64,000 bases of DNA from Fomitopsis serialis (Eukaryota > Basidiomycota > Agaricomycetes > Polyporales > Fomitopsidaceae): the NCBI RefSeq assembly GCF_022376445.1, contig NW_025955156.1, positions 1-64,000 of the forward strand, given 5' to 3'. Shown here piece by piece: positions 1 through 11,578 of the stretch. A program made the translations under genes and the position numbers. The notes beneath the pieces are model-generated. The model saw nothing but the letters and a program-made list of their open reading frames with translations. It was not told the DNA's origin and made no database searches. Within the stretch, counting starts at the first letter, position 1, and each line of letters begins with the position of its first letter.

Positions 1-882
1 ACACGAGTCGTCGTGGTGGCAGCCTTATCGAGATGCTACCCGTCACCCTGGCACGGCAAGGTGAGGCGGACTCCGCGGAGGACAAGAGTGGAGGACACGT
101 CAAGGGCGCACGTACGTACCTGGCGCGAGATGTCGAAGCGAACGTCTGTGTCAGTCGACTGTAGTCAGCGTTCTCGGATCACGATACGTATCATGCTGGT
201 GACTGGCAGTCGGTGCGCCACTGCCAGTGTGCGCTCTAGATACCCCGGGCCCTCCGAGTCATTTCTAACTGGGGGGGGGGCGACTCGGAAGACTGCAGAC
301 TCGGAGCGATCTATTAATTGAATGTCGCTGTGTAGGACCTCGGTCGCCTAAAGTAATGTACAACGCATGGGTAGCATGGTACGCATTGTATATACCGTGA
401 CAAGTAGCGTACGTTAGGACGTCAGAGGCCGTGTCCAAACTCTTGGTTAGAGTAAGACTTTCAAGTCAGAAGGCTGAGCCTCAACGGCCTCAACGCGCGC
501 CGGCAGACACGGTCACATGCTCGTGACATCGACCAAACCGCGAGCAACGGGCTCCTCCACTACGCGTCAACGTTCACGTCGGTCCTCATCACTCCGAGCG
601 TTCGCGTTCGCATTCGCAATCAACAATGTTCAGGGATTCAAGCATGTTTTCCAACATAAGTACTCAGTACTCGGGCCCAACTGTGCCGGTCGGAACTGGA
701 TGCTGGGCGAAGTGATATGGCCCCACTCTGGACGGCAAGTCTGCTTGTACACCTCCCAGCTTAGTGCGTGTCACCGCTATCCACCATTACGTCTGTGGCA
801 TTATTATAAGAGCGGCAGCTACTAGACGGTCTACTCCCTCTCTCGTTGTCCTCATCATCACCCCGTCCGTCTCCTACACGCG
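1..882. other. Intergenic / upstream region of nitrate reductase
   Basis: I see no convincing coding sequence here. The open frames are short, use alternative starts and have no recognisable content. Bases 254-288 hold a 7-bp stem (CCGAGTC/GACTCGG) around a run of ten G. The last 80 bases hold the nitrate reductase promoter. Confidence 0.5.
803..809 (+). promoter_or_regulatory. TATA-like box of nitrate reductase
   Basis: An AT-rich TATTATAAG stretch lies about 75 bp upstream of the first ATG (883), in an otherwise mixed-composition leader. The spacing fits other genes in the window. This is inference from sequence only. Confidence 0.4.
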
Positions 883-3800
883 ATGCCTGCCTGGTCGAAG
901 GAACACCCCAGCCGCCATGGTCCAAGGCGCACGAGGTCAAGCTCGCTCCCTCGCACGTCTACGATGGCGTGCGCAAGTATGACAAGGGAACAGACACGGT
1001 GGCGAGGCATGCCCCCCTCCGCCTGGTCGAGCAGCATGGCGAGATCGGACGACGCGCGGGCACGTATGGCGTGCATATAGAAGACGACGAGACTGGTGTC
1101 GAGCTTTTGGGCGAGGTCGATGGAGACTGGGAGGCAGCCCTAGCTGGAGACAAGAAAGTAATCACCGTGCGCGACGTGAAGAAAGCGTCGAAGAAGTGAG
1201 TTCAGCATTCAATGTCACCCAACTCGCACGCCTACGTTTGCGCTCCCTTGCCCGTCGCCTCCGATGCCCCCGCTTGTATATTCAGGCATAGGGCATTGCC
1301 CTGCGGCGGACTCAAAATATCCCTGAGACGACAAAGAAGTATTAGAATCACAACACTTCGTAGTTGGACAGATGACAAGGGGTCTAATGAGATAAATTGT
1401 ATGGCTCCTGCTTTTCCATGGTTGATATCTAACTGTTTCGTCCACAGGGGTCAGATCGGTCCGGTCATGTGTATGCGCGGTCAGGACCATTTGCGACGGC
1501 CACGCATATAGTCTTCGACTATTCCGAATCAGAGACGAAAGACGTTTGTTTACACCCCATGTTGCATCCTGAGTCGCTGCCCTCGTATTTTGTGACTGTA
1601 TGCGCGTCCAATAATCTAACCAGGGCCGTGTTTCCCTTCCAGCTACAAGGTCGCGCATCCCAGGGTATGTACTCCAGATATTCTCTCGTGTCCTAGTACT
1701 GACCCATTGTTCCAATTAGGCACACGCCTTTGCGCGCTACGTCCTGTCTGTCACCGAGTCGGAGATCAAAGAGCAAGACTGGCCAGGAAAGAAGAAGGAA
1801 GATGAGAAACCACCTTCGCCATCTGGGTCGGCATCGTCCATCTCGTCGGGAACGATGTCCTCCGAGTCGGGCTCGGGCTCGGGCTCGGGCTCCTCGTCTG
1901 GCCACAGCTCAGGCAAGGATGAGTCGAAGAACGTCGACGAGTCGGGCGATGGGGAGGACAAGCCCAAGGAACCTGAGCTGACGGACGAGCAGCAGAGGTT
2001 CCTCGAGCGGCTCATCGAGGAGATGCGCACCATAGACTCGTTCAAGAACAACCCAGGCCAGCCGAAGGGCGAACTGAAGCTCCTCGATGGTGACGCTCTC
2101 GAGCAGCTCGAGAGTCGGCTGAGCATCGATGACCAGTACGTCTGCGTCTCCTATACGCGCCCTGTCGACCTGATGGGTAACGACTCCGGATAGGATGACC
2201 CCAGACTCGTGGATTCCTCGCTCTGTAGAGCTGATCCGTCTCACCGGGAAACACCCTATGAACGCGGAGGTCGACCCGCTGCGTCTCTTCGAAGCGGGGA
2301 TGATCACGCCGACGAAGTGCTGTCCCCTTACTCCTCTATTCATCAGTGATTGACATGTGGTGCGCTAGGTTGCACTACGTTCGCAGCCACGGCGCAGTCC
2401 CGCAGCTCAGCTGGGAAACACACGAGCTCGATGTGTACGCGGACCCGCCCGAGCTGATGTTGAAGCCGAGGAAGTGGACGATGGACGAGCTCGCGGATGG
2501 CGATTTCAGGGTCATCGAGATACCCGTGACATTTGGGTGCGACGGGAGTGAGTCGGTCAACAATCTGTTTGCGTTACAGGGAAGGACTGACGCGGACGGT
2601 CGCGCGCGTCAGATCGGAGGAAGGAGATGAACATGATGAAGCGCACGACGGGGTTCAACTTCACCACTGCCGGCGTGTCGACCTGTCTCTGGCGGGGTGT
2701 ACTGGTGCGCGACGTGCTCCTGGCAAGCGGCCTGCAGGACCAACCGGAGCATGAGCGATGGTCTGTCTCTTCATCCCATAGCACTTGCGTACTTGTACTC
2801 ATAACTGAGATTTGCTCATTGCGTTGGGGCTGGCCAGGTACCTGAACTTCGAAGGTGCTGACGAGCCGTCTGAGGGGCCGTATGCGACATCGATCCCGCT
2901 TCTGCACGCGATGAACCCTGCGCACGACGTCATACTGGTGTTCGGGCAGAACGGGAGGGTGTTGCATCCAGATCATGGCTACGTATGTACCCATTTATGT
3001 ACGCTGATGGATCGTTCGACTCACGTTGGTCAAGCCATTGCGGACCATTATACCAGTAAGCATCGTTGTTTCTTTCACAAGATGCCACATATACTCAGGT
3101 AGATGTACGGGCACTAGGGCTTTGTGGGCGGTCGGCAGGTGAAGTGGCTCAAGAAGGTCGGTGTGTTCATCATGGTCTGTGACTGTCGGGCCTCACTGAT
3201 AACCTGCGCTACAGATGTGGGTGACAAAAGAGCCGAACAGATCGTACTATCGTAAGTCTTGTCACATCTTGTGCTGTGTGCATGAAGCCGACTAGTTCCA
3301 GACATTTGGGACAATCGCGTCGTGCCGACTTTCATCGACTCGAAGGAACACCCGCTCGCGACGGCTTTCTTTCACCACGAGGACACTGCATGCTACGAAC
3401 AGGTGCGTCTATCTCTTTCTTTGCTATCAGCACCGTATCGAACACTTCTCTCTCTAGTGCCTGCAATCGGCAATCTTCAAACCCGCACATGACGAGCGCA
3501 TCCCACTGTCGGACAAGGACGCCCTGTTGGGTACGTACACCGTCGAAGGCTACGCGTTCAGCAGCGGCGACCGTATCGAGCGTGTTGAGCTCAGCCTGGA
3601 CGGTGGGGAGACCTGGAAGTGGTGCTTCAAGCATTTTCTCGAGGAGCCGCTCAGGCATGGCGAGAAGTTTTGGGCTTGGATCTTCTGGTATGTCATCGCT
3701 GGCGACTTCTGTGAGCAGTGGTTGCGGAGAGCCCGAGGTTGATGGGATGCGGTGGGACAGGTCGTGCGAGCTTAAGCTACAGGAAATGGTAAATGCGCAG

Positions 3801-5896
3801 GAAATCATCGTAAGGGCGCAGGATAGTAGAAAGAATTACCAACCAGCGGAGATTTCATGGTACGTGTGTCTCAGGGTGTCGCGAGCATGATCTCACACAC
3901 CGACGATGTCATGTTGTACAGGAACTTGATGGTATGTACCACCAGCTGCTCCGTCGCTGCTATCTAGAGCCCCATACGTCCCGTTCACATAGGGCATGAT
4001 GAAGTGAGTCTTGTTGGCTCGAAGACTTCGCCTCATGCTCAAGGTATCAGTAATGCCTGGTATCGCATCCGCTCAACCCTCGAAGAAGACCCCAAAAGCG
4101 GTCTTCCTACCGTCCGGTTCTTGCACCCCGTCGCCCCTGGCAACAGTGACGGTGGATGGATGAAGCCCGCTGAGGAAGCGAAGAGCGACGACAAGGGCAA
4201 ACCCGAGAAGGCGTTCTCGCTCGAGGAGATTGCGAAGCATAACAACAAGGCGTGTAATTTTCGGTGAGTGTCGAGTGGTTGGGAGCTGAAGGGTTCTGGA
4301 TAGGACGATGCGTGGATCATTCTGGATAACAAGGTGTATGATGTGACGTCGGTTCTGTCATGGCATCCTGGTGAGCGTTCGATGAATGCTTGAGGTCTTC
4401 GGGGTATGCTGACTTTCAGAATAGGTGGAGCCAACGCGATCCTGGCTTACGCCGGGAAGGCCACCGTGGATGTGACGAACGAGGTGGGCATGATATCGCA
4501 TGTCGGGTTGCAGCACAATTGTCATTGACCTCTTCCCACCAGTACAAAGGCATACACGACTCTTGTGAGTACCCTGTCACACGAGTGATCTCGTAGTAAT
4601 TGAGTCGCGCCCCGCAGACGCGAACAGCAAGAAGGATGAATGCTTAATCGGCGCTCTGTCCGGGGAGGGCATCAAGGCGATGGAAGAAGATGCAAGGCGC
4701 GCGGCAAAGGAACTGGCGAAGGTGAAGGAGGAGCGCAAAGGGCTCGCCCTCCAGCCTGACGTCTTCACTCGCGCAAAACTTGTGGAGCGCAAGGAAGTCT
4801 CCTCGGATACGCGGTACGTCGATAGCTATATGTGCACACCGTCAAGCCGACGTCGAGTGTGGTCTATTCCAGACTGTACGTATTCGAACTGCCTCGCAAG
4901 GAGGACGGGGGCCCCGGCGTGCTAGGCTTGCCTGTCGGACAGCATGTCCAAATTTCAGTGCACTTCAAGGACCAAGCCGTGATGCGTAGCTACACCCCGG
5001 TCCACCCGGTCCTCCCACATGAAGAGGATGGCACAATCCACTTGCTCGTGAAGACTTACATGCCTTCAGAGGGAGGCTCGTTCCCTCCTGGTGGTACTGT
5101 GTCCAATTACTTGGACTGCATGGAGGATGGCAAGTGCTTCCGGATATCCTTCGTGGCTGAAGCTAATTTGGACGGCATCGATGCAGACGAGGAGATTGAT
5201 ATACGAGGGCCGACGGGCGGCATCAAGTATCTTGGACACGGTAAATTCGATATTGATGGAGGGGAGTATCGTTTCGACAAGGCAGGTTGTTTCTCGGTCG
5301 CTCAGACGTATACGTTCAATTGGCCATTGCAGGTCAATCTCGTCGGGGGTGGAAGCGGATTGACACCTCATTGGCAGCTCATCCACGCCATCATGTCTGA
5401 CGACTCCGACAAGACCGTCGTCTCGTTTATTGACAGGTATGCTTCTGCATCTGCGCTCCGGTGGTAGATGAGATTGCTGACTCTGAGCGCAGCAACAGGA
5501 CGTACGACGATATTTTGATGCGAGACGAGCTCCAGAAGTACGCCGATGGGAAGCCGGAAAGGTTCAAGCTCTGGCACGTCTTGTCCAGCCCACCCAAAGA
5601 CAAGGAATGGAAGGTCTGTTTCGTCATGAACGTCTCCTGGACCTCATCCCCGCTGACGTCGGCATGCAGTATTCTGAAGGCAGACTGGATCGGAAGATGA
5701 TGTACGTCTTGCGTGGCGCATTCACGTCGAAGCATGGCTGATCTTGGGCTATGTGGATAGGGAGGAACATTTCTACGCTGCCGGGGACGGCGTAGCCACG
5801 TTCCTGTGCGGGCCGCCTGCGATGATTGAGAAGGCTGCGTTGCCCGGACTGAAGGAGATGGGTTTTGAAGATGGGAAGACCGTCTTTGGCTATTGA
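883..5896 (+). CDS. niaD: Assimilatory nitrate reductase [NADPH]
   Basis: Reduces nitrate to nitrite with NADPH in the cytosol, the first step of nitrate assimilation. The domains run in order. The Moco domain spans about 2200-4250 (LHYVRSHGAVP, NRRKEMNMMKR, GVSTCLWRG, FGQNGRVLHPDHGY, SLDGGETWKW, MGMMN). The cytochrome b5 domain spans about 4250-4620, with heme ligands in SWHPGG and YKGIHD. The FAD domain starts about 4870 (RSYTPV) and the NADPH domain ends the protein (GGGSGLTP, FLCGPPAM). There are roughly two dozen introns of 45-70 nt, plus one of about 447 nt at 1196-1642. The last codons are FGY-stop. The N-terminus carries an unusual Gly/Ser- and acid-rich linker (1800-2000). The start is uncertain: ATG 883 is the first ATG after a TATA-like box, but the clearly coding first exon lies in a different frame. 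No nitrite reductase or nitrate transporter gene is visible beside it. Confidence 0.95.
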
Positions 5897-6165
5897 GCTC
5901 CTGGGCGTGGGCTGTATTGATGTATGGTTCGGTTTGTACTAGACTCACTTGTATATATTACAAGTGGTAGCGGAATTCAAGAAATGCAAAACCTTCATAC
6001 ATGTCCTAGGCAAGTATGCGATACCATGCTCAGCGGGATGGAGTGAGACAACTATGTAATGTGATGTTTGATCTTGTATAACGGTCCTTTCCCCCTGACC
6101 AGTACCGCATTGAAGACGCTATATCTCGTTCGTCGTAGTGGCAATGATGGTGCAGGACGTCGTGA

Positions 6166-7431
6166 TTACGGGTGTTTGTCAGTACACCATATCTTCAATC
6201 TCGCTTCCGGCCTGTCCTCCATGCTTGCACCAGCCATCGAGATGGCGAACTCGTAATCTGTCTGATCCTGTAAACGAACCTGCAATACACCCGGTCAGCT
6301 TACGCAACTTGGCACGTCGACGGAGGCTACTGTGCGACTCACCCGCTCGTTATTGTCTTCCTCGTCCTCGAATTCCATGCATAGTCCAGCGAGTGGATGA
6401 CCGAACTTTGCCAGGACGGCGCTGAGGAACGCGTCCCAGGACAGATCCGAGCTAATTGGCATTCCGCGTACAGCGCCTTGGTAGTAGAGCTACCATCTAA
6501 GAGTTAGCATGCATGAATAAGCCCAACTGAATCCTGCACAGAGCGGCAGGGCCTGTTGCTCCTTCTGCTATGCCGACGCTGGGCAACAAACAGAAAAGAC
6601 AGGCTAATCGCTCACCTTCACGAGCACCATGAAGTTCTCCATCTGCACTGGAGACTTCGGAATAACTGGGGCTCCGAGAGTTTCCGGAAGCGTAAGTGGG
6701 GGAGGCGGCAGAGGAATAGGTCGCAGGCTGGCCGGACGATAGAGGTTGAGGTTGTCCGAGTTCGTCGCCAGCTTAGGCTGGAGCTCTAGTTGCTGGCTCT
6801 GCGCAGTGACCATCGCTGGCATGCCTCTGGTAGTATGGTGAATCATACCAGGTAGAGAATCTGGGGCGTGTGATTGCGGCGCGATCGTGTCCGCGCCAGT
6901 GCTTGCCGAAGATCTGACGCCGAAGGATGGTGTCGGTATGAGAGCCCGGGCTGCAGCACCTGCCATGTCCACAAGTCCAACGGAAGACCTACACGGAATG
7001 ATGAGAGTGGCGAAGTCAGATGCGTTGGTCGAAGCCGAGAAGGTTGGAGGAACTTACGACTTTACACATGGTCTGGCAATCCAGTAAACATGACTCGGAC
7101 GACGGTCGCGTCCCTCATCCTCTCCTTCTGCTTCAGCATCGGCGCTATACCGGCTGAGACTGCTAAGACAGTCCGGATTTTGGCGGGCCCCCACCGTTCC
7201 AACGGGGGAGCTCTTAACTCGCTTTGCACGATTCCTGGGGCTGTTGGGCGAGTTGTTTACCATTAGATGTCTTTGTGACAGAGGCGCCGCTACTGGAAAC
7301 CGTACGCACCGCGATGACAGGGACTCGTCCGAGTTGTAAGAGTGATTGGCCGGGTGAGGGTCCGAGGTTTCTTCCGACTCAAGGTCGCGCACGCGTTTAC
7401 GACCCCGGCCGGTCTCCTCGACATCGTCCAT
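6166..7431 (-). CDS. PB1-domain protein, function unknown
   Basis: A multi-exon minus-strand gene. The N-terminal part (exon 7054-7431) is charged and disordered, with a basic nuclear-signal-like cluster (RNRAKRVK) between SP sites (NSPNSPR, SSPVG). The middle exon (6604-6972 region) is Ala/Pro-rich. The C-terminal exons encode a PB1 fold: a basic first strand (MENFMVLVK then LYYQG), an acidic OPCA-like segment (FEDEEDNNERVRLQDQTDYEF), and an end at KIWCTDKHP-stop. PB1 domains pair Lys of one partner with the acidic OPCA of another. Both surfaces appear present, so it could oligomerise. The start was chosen at MDDVEETGRG. An upstream exon beginning at 7914 (MATGGTVMSTEVKK, followed by a good GTAAGT donor) could belong to the same transcript. 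No specific orthologue recognised. Confidence 0.7.
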
Positions 7432-7554
7432 CGTAACACGGAGTCTGAATGGAAAGCCGAGCTACAGCGGCAGTGCACACGGGGGCGCTGTGAAGGCCAC
7501 GGAGGGTAGGGAATAGAGGTCCTGGAAACCACTGAACGGCGTGAGATCCTTCGA

Positions 7555-7914
7555 TTATGTAGCTATAAGCCGACACTCGTTCTCGACAGATCCTGTGCAA
7601 ACTCTCGCAGGTATGGCACCAAACCATGAGTATCTCGAGCTCATGTGCTGGGTTACACAAATGTGACATTGCCCATGTAGACGTGGACAGATGGTCTCCA
7701 ACGAGACTCCGAGGTGGACCTGATACGAACCCCACGAAGGATGAAGCGCCAACTGTGAAAAGATGCCGATGCAGACATAGCTTCCGTCGCAGACGGCCGA
7801 GCGAACGAGGAAGCGGCAATTACTTACAATCGGCCAGCTGAGACTATCAAGGCCTCCCTGCAACGCGTCGAGCTTCTTCACTTCCGTCGACATGACTGTT
7901 CCACCCGTAGCCAT
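7555..7914 (-). CDS. Possible upstream exon(s) of the PB1-domain gene
   Basis: An open frame starts with MATGGTVMSTEVKKLDALQG at 7914. After LDSLSWPI it meets a canonical donor (GTAAGTAATT on the minus strand). Either this is the true first exon of the PB1 gene, spliced towards 7431, or a small separate ORF. Downstream acceptors are several and I could not settle the joining frame. Confidence 0.3.
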   Translation of the reverse strand: MATGGTVMSTEVKKLDALQGGLDSLSWPIVSNCRFLVRSAVCDGSYVCIGIFSQLALHPSWGSYQVHLGVSLETICPRLHGQCHICVTQHMSSRYSWFGAIPARVCTGSVENECRLIAT

Positions 7915-8005
7915 TGGCGATATCAGTCACCCAGTAGCAACTGTCGTATAACACAACGCTGCACAGAACACAGTCATCGGTCATCCCAATCCAAAGCCAA
8001 GAGGG

Positions 8006-8012
8006 TATAAAA
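8006..8012 (+). promoter_or_regulatory. TATA box of the first cysteine peptide gene
   Basis: A perfect TATAAAA lies 85 bp upstream of ATG 8097. It is followed by a C/A-rich, ATG-free leader (CCACAACTCACCACCCACC) of the type seen in strongly expressed fungal genes. Confidence 0.65.
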
Positions 8013-8096
8013 GGAACGTTGACGCACCGTCAATCCCCAGTCCACGACTACCACAACTCACCACCCACCTCTCACACCACACCACATCGAATCGAC

Positions 8097-8259
8097 ATGT
8101 CTGTGAGTTGCCGTCTCCTAGCATTGACCTTCATGCGCGGACAGTAACTAACGGCGGACGGCATGACAGGACAAGGCTACCTGCGCAAACGTCCAGGCCA
8201 ACGGCGGCTCCTGCACCTACCCCGCGTGCGGTTGTGCTGAGCCCCCGAAGAGCAAGTAA
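8097..8259 (+). CDS. 31-residue cysteine-containing peptide, copy 1
   Basis: Two exons: ATG TCT, a 67-nt GTGAGT...GACAG intron (8103-8169), then 29 codons and TAA. The peptide begins MSDKATCANVQANGGSC, continues TYPACGCAEPPKSK, and has four Cys (C-x8-C-x4-C-x-C). It has no signal peptide, so it is probably cytosolic. A second gene at 20214-20371 encodes the same peptide with only D/E and P/S changes, and the intron interrupts it at the same codon. This near identity and the strong promoter show it is a real gene despite its size. A metal-binding (metallothionein-like) role is inference from small size and Cys content. I do not recognise a named family. Confidence 0.8.
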
Positions 8260-8686
8260 ACGGCTCGCGGCTGTCGTGGCGTTCGAGTATCTGGTACGTC
8301 TTGAGTCTCCACCGGATCCGGAAGCAACATCCTGACTAGTTCTTCGTTCGCAGCCACAGTGACGCAGACAGAGCACCCTCTTCGTCGAGTTGTTTCGGAG
8401 CACGTCACTATGTGTATTGTGACGCCGTATTAGGGTATACAAGGGATTGCGCTTCTCGATATATACGTCTGGTTGCCGCATCGCGACACCTTTTGGCCTG
8501 GAAAAGGATGTGAGCGGTGAGCGAGAGCGCATGCAACTCAGACCTACAAAGAAACACCCCGGACTTGAGGGACGGTATACAGGTTTGCTGAGTGGTGGTC
8601 CCGAATATGTTACATACATAATCTTCATCTTGTGAGACATCGACGCGAGAAACAGAACGATGCACTTACAATCTACAACAACATCC
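8260..8686. other. Intergenic, nothing recognised
   Basis: This holds the 3' region of the cysteine peptide gene and the convergent 3' end of the BTB gene. The open frames on both strands look like shadows of neighbouring coding sequence. Confidence 0.5.
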
Positions 8687-9694
8687 CTACTCCGGCACCT
8701 CCAGGTCAAAATGCTTAGGCAGGTCCTCCCAAATCTTCGCGCACTCCGCGCGGTGCTGGGACTCCAACAACGCCATACAATGCGCACACAGCGGTGGCTC
8801 GCCATAGCCCTTCTCCGACGAGCAGCCCTTCAGCCACACATACGGCAGCCACGGCCCCGCGACGTTCCACCCTGCCGTCCCGTCCGTGACGCGCTTCTTG
8901 TATATCGCCATGCGGTACTCGAGCCGTTCCTTGCATGCGCTGAGGTCCGCGCAGTCCTTCGACAGGGAGAGGTCGAATATTCGCTCCAGTGCGCCGTCCT
9001 TCGCGCGGGTGAGGAACACGCGTGCGTCGACGCACCGTCGGAGGTCGTCGAGGGAGAGCTGCTGTGTGCTCCCGTCAGGGTGCGTCGTCCCGCGCAACAG
9101 GTCCTCTGTCCGGAGCTGGCAGCAGAGGTACATCGCGATGGGGAGAACGGACGATGTGTCGGTGAGCCGGGCGAGGTTCACGGCGGCGATGGGGTCGAGG
9201 CCGTAGCGGCTCCATTCGAGGTAGCGCGGCTTCTCGTACCAGCTCGCGTATTGGTTGTCAAGGAACGTCTTGAGCACGCCGAGCGCGTCATTGTACAGGT
9301 TGTCTATTTGGTACTTGCGCCCGAGGCGGACGAGCGCATCTGTCGTCGCGAAGTCGATGCGCGTGCCGTCCAACAGTCGGCTGTCAGGACTTGAGCGTTA
9401 TCAACTCTGCGCACACGACCTCGCACAAAGCCAGACTTACCGGCCGCTGCCCAGCTGCACGCGCAGGAGTATGCGCAGGTCCTCATGAAAGTCGGTGAGG
9501 TGGACGATCGGGCAGCCGTCGAGGACCTCGGCGTGGTTTGGCTGGGGGAGGGAGAACAAGTCCGCGAAGAACGGAGAGTCGCGCGCGAGTAGGCCCTGGT
9601 AGACGCGGAAACCGAATCCGGACGCCACGAGGACCACGTTCCCGTCTGGGAACCAGAACTCTCCGTCTCGCTGGATGCACGGCGGAGGCGACAT
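8687..9694 (-). CDS. BTB/POZ domain protein (agaricomycete type)
   Basis: Two exons (9441-9694 and 8687-9380) are joined by a 60-nt intron with GTAAGT and CTGACAG ends. The first exon carries the BTB core: DGEFWFPDGNVVLVASGFGFRVYQG, then LLARDSPFFADLFSLPQP and DGCPIVHLTDFHEDLRILLR. The C-terminal 230 residues are helical. They contain YQIDNLYNDALGVLK and a Cys/His-containing stretch near the end (PPLCAHCMALLESQHRAEC). BTB domains mediate dimerisation and often adaptor roles. In mushroom-forming fungi this architecture is a large expanded family of mostly unknown function. The start at MSPPPCIQRDGEFWF is the only good one. Sure of family, not of role. Confidence 0.88.
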
Positions 9695-11578
9695 TGTGAA
9701 GGAACGACGATGTGAACAGGCTATGTCAATGGCAGCTATATGATACGAGGGACAATACAGTAGAGGACAATGTGGCGGGAAGGATCGGCGTGGCAGCGAC
9801 GCTGATCATCAAAACTTATCGCCAAAAGAGCAGGTGGCTGATCTGTAGTAGTCCCTGATTATCATCCAAGTATGAGCATTGTATGAGCATTCAATACTTA
9901 TCGCAACGATGTGCATTCATTCTGCGACCACTTGGCGACGCGGCGTCTCTACATTTCATAAGTAGTCGGCGGAGCAACTGACACCCTATGTCATGAGGCT
10001 ATGGCATAATGTCGAAAGGTCAGACGATTGTCAGTGTCGACTTAGTTTCGGTAAGATGTACCAAAGTTAATCACTTGACAGTAGGTAATCGTAAGCATGT
10101 CGTCTCACAAACTTGCTTATTTTCGTACTAAGGCCATCTGTTGGGCATTGTGCATAATCATATTGCGTCGGTGTGACATATCTTACTCGGGTATACCCAT
10201 CACGTATGATACATGCGAGGAAGATGCAGAGCAAGAACAAAGTCTAGTACTCAGCCTGGAGATCAAGGCGTGAACTTGAAGATGGCGATTAGAGAGCAAC
10301 AGCGACCTCGAACCAGGGGAACAAGCAGACGGCAGAGCGATGACAGTCGGCACATCAAGCGAGGCAGAGATGGCAATAAGAGTGAAGCAGAACAGCATCA
10401 GAGTCCGTGGCACAGTTCGACCGAGCCAGAGAGTCGAAGCTGCCAGAGGATCAAGTGGTTGAGTTCGCGTGATGCGGTGTGTCCCAGTGGAGCAAACATG
10501 AGTGCCAGTGAGTTACTCAGCAGCTCATCGGAGTCCTTGATACCAATGATTACTGGAAGATGTTCACCACTAGTAACTTGCAATTGAAGGATTTGAATAG
10601 TTCGGAATACGCCTTGCTACTTGCGTGCATCAATCGGTCAATGCACTAGCGACTGTGAGACTCACAGACCTTCACTCATTTCCCGCCGCAGCGGGTACGG
10701 GGTTTGCGCGGATGAAGGCGAAAGGGTGTGTGCACGAAGGAGCGCTGGCGTATGGGCAGGCTTGTAAGACCAGACAAATAGGAAGGCGAGCGAGCCGGGA
10801 AGAGGGCGAGTGTGCGGGCAGGCAAGACGGAGAGGACGAGGGCGGACGACAAAAACGGGTGGTCGAGCGAGGCAATGAGACGGCGAGTGCGGCCGGACAA
10901 GAGCGGGAAATTAAATGGATGCGCGAGCAGAAACACGCGTGAACTAGCAAGAGGACAAGAGCGAGCAGGAAAAAATGAGCAATGACTACTCACCTGCTCC
11001 TCGGACTTATGTAGTGTCGTAGTTCGCTCTCCCCACTGTCTTAGCACATCTGAGAGTAGTAGCAAGATATCACGGATGACTACACAGACATGGAGTGCGT
11101 ATATGCGGATTGACACGCATATACCCACTCCATGATGCAGTGTATTCGCGTGGGGACTACAATTACTGAGCTCTAAACCGTGCACAGGTCGGCCCTCACC
11201 GTCGGCAATGGAGGTTGTGATGGCTGCTTGGAACATATATAAAGGCCTGAACCTCGACTCGAGTTTGATTATGGATGTGACTTTAAGCAGGGGGGACAAA
11301 GCTGTGGTGAGGGTAAGAGGTACGAAAGTTAAAGCTGACGCGACGCAACAGTCGCGACTTGACTTCATGTCATGTGACCGAGGCACTGCGAGCCTCATCT
11401 ATTCGTCGACGAAACGTCGTGCCTTCACACAAAGATTGGCCCTGCACTTTTGCTGATTTGAACCTGTTTTCCTCCTCATGGCTACGCAAACATCGCACGC
11501 CATCGTTGAACCCGTTCACCTCGCGTCGGTCGAAGCGAGGTATATTAAATATCCCAGATACACATCCCCATAAATGCC
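9695..11578. other. Long intergenic stretch
   Basis: No gene recognised. A 240-codon open frame on the minus strand (10676-11398) lies over a purine/pyrimidine-biased tract and lacks any domain. A TATA-like ACATATATAAAGG at 11229-11241 (+) is followed by only a 60-codon frame. Both are considered unsupported. Confidence 0.4.

Noticed and set aside
10676..11398. 240-codon open frame on the minus strand
   Set aside because: Lies in a strand-biased CT-rich tract, no domain, no splice or promoter support, composition unlike neighbouring proteins.
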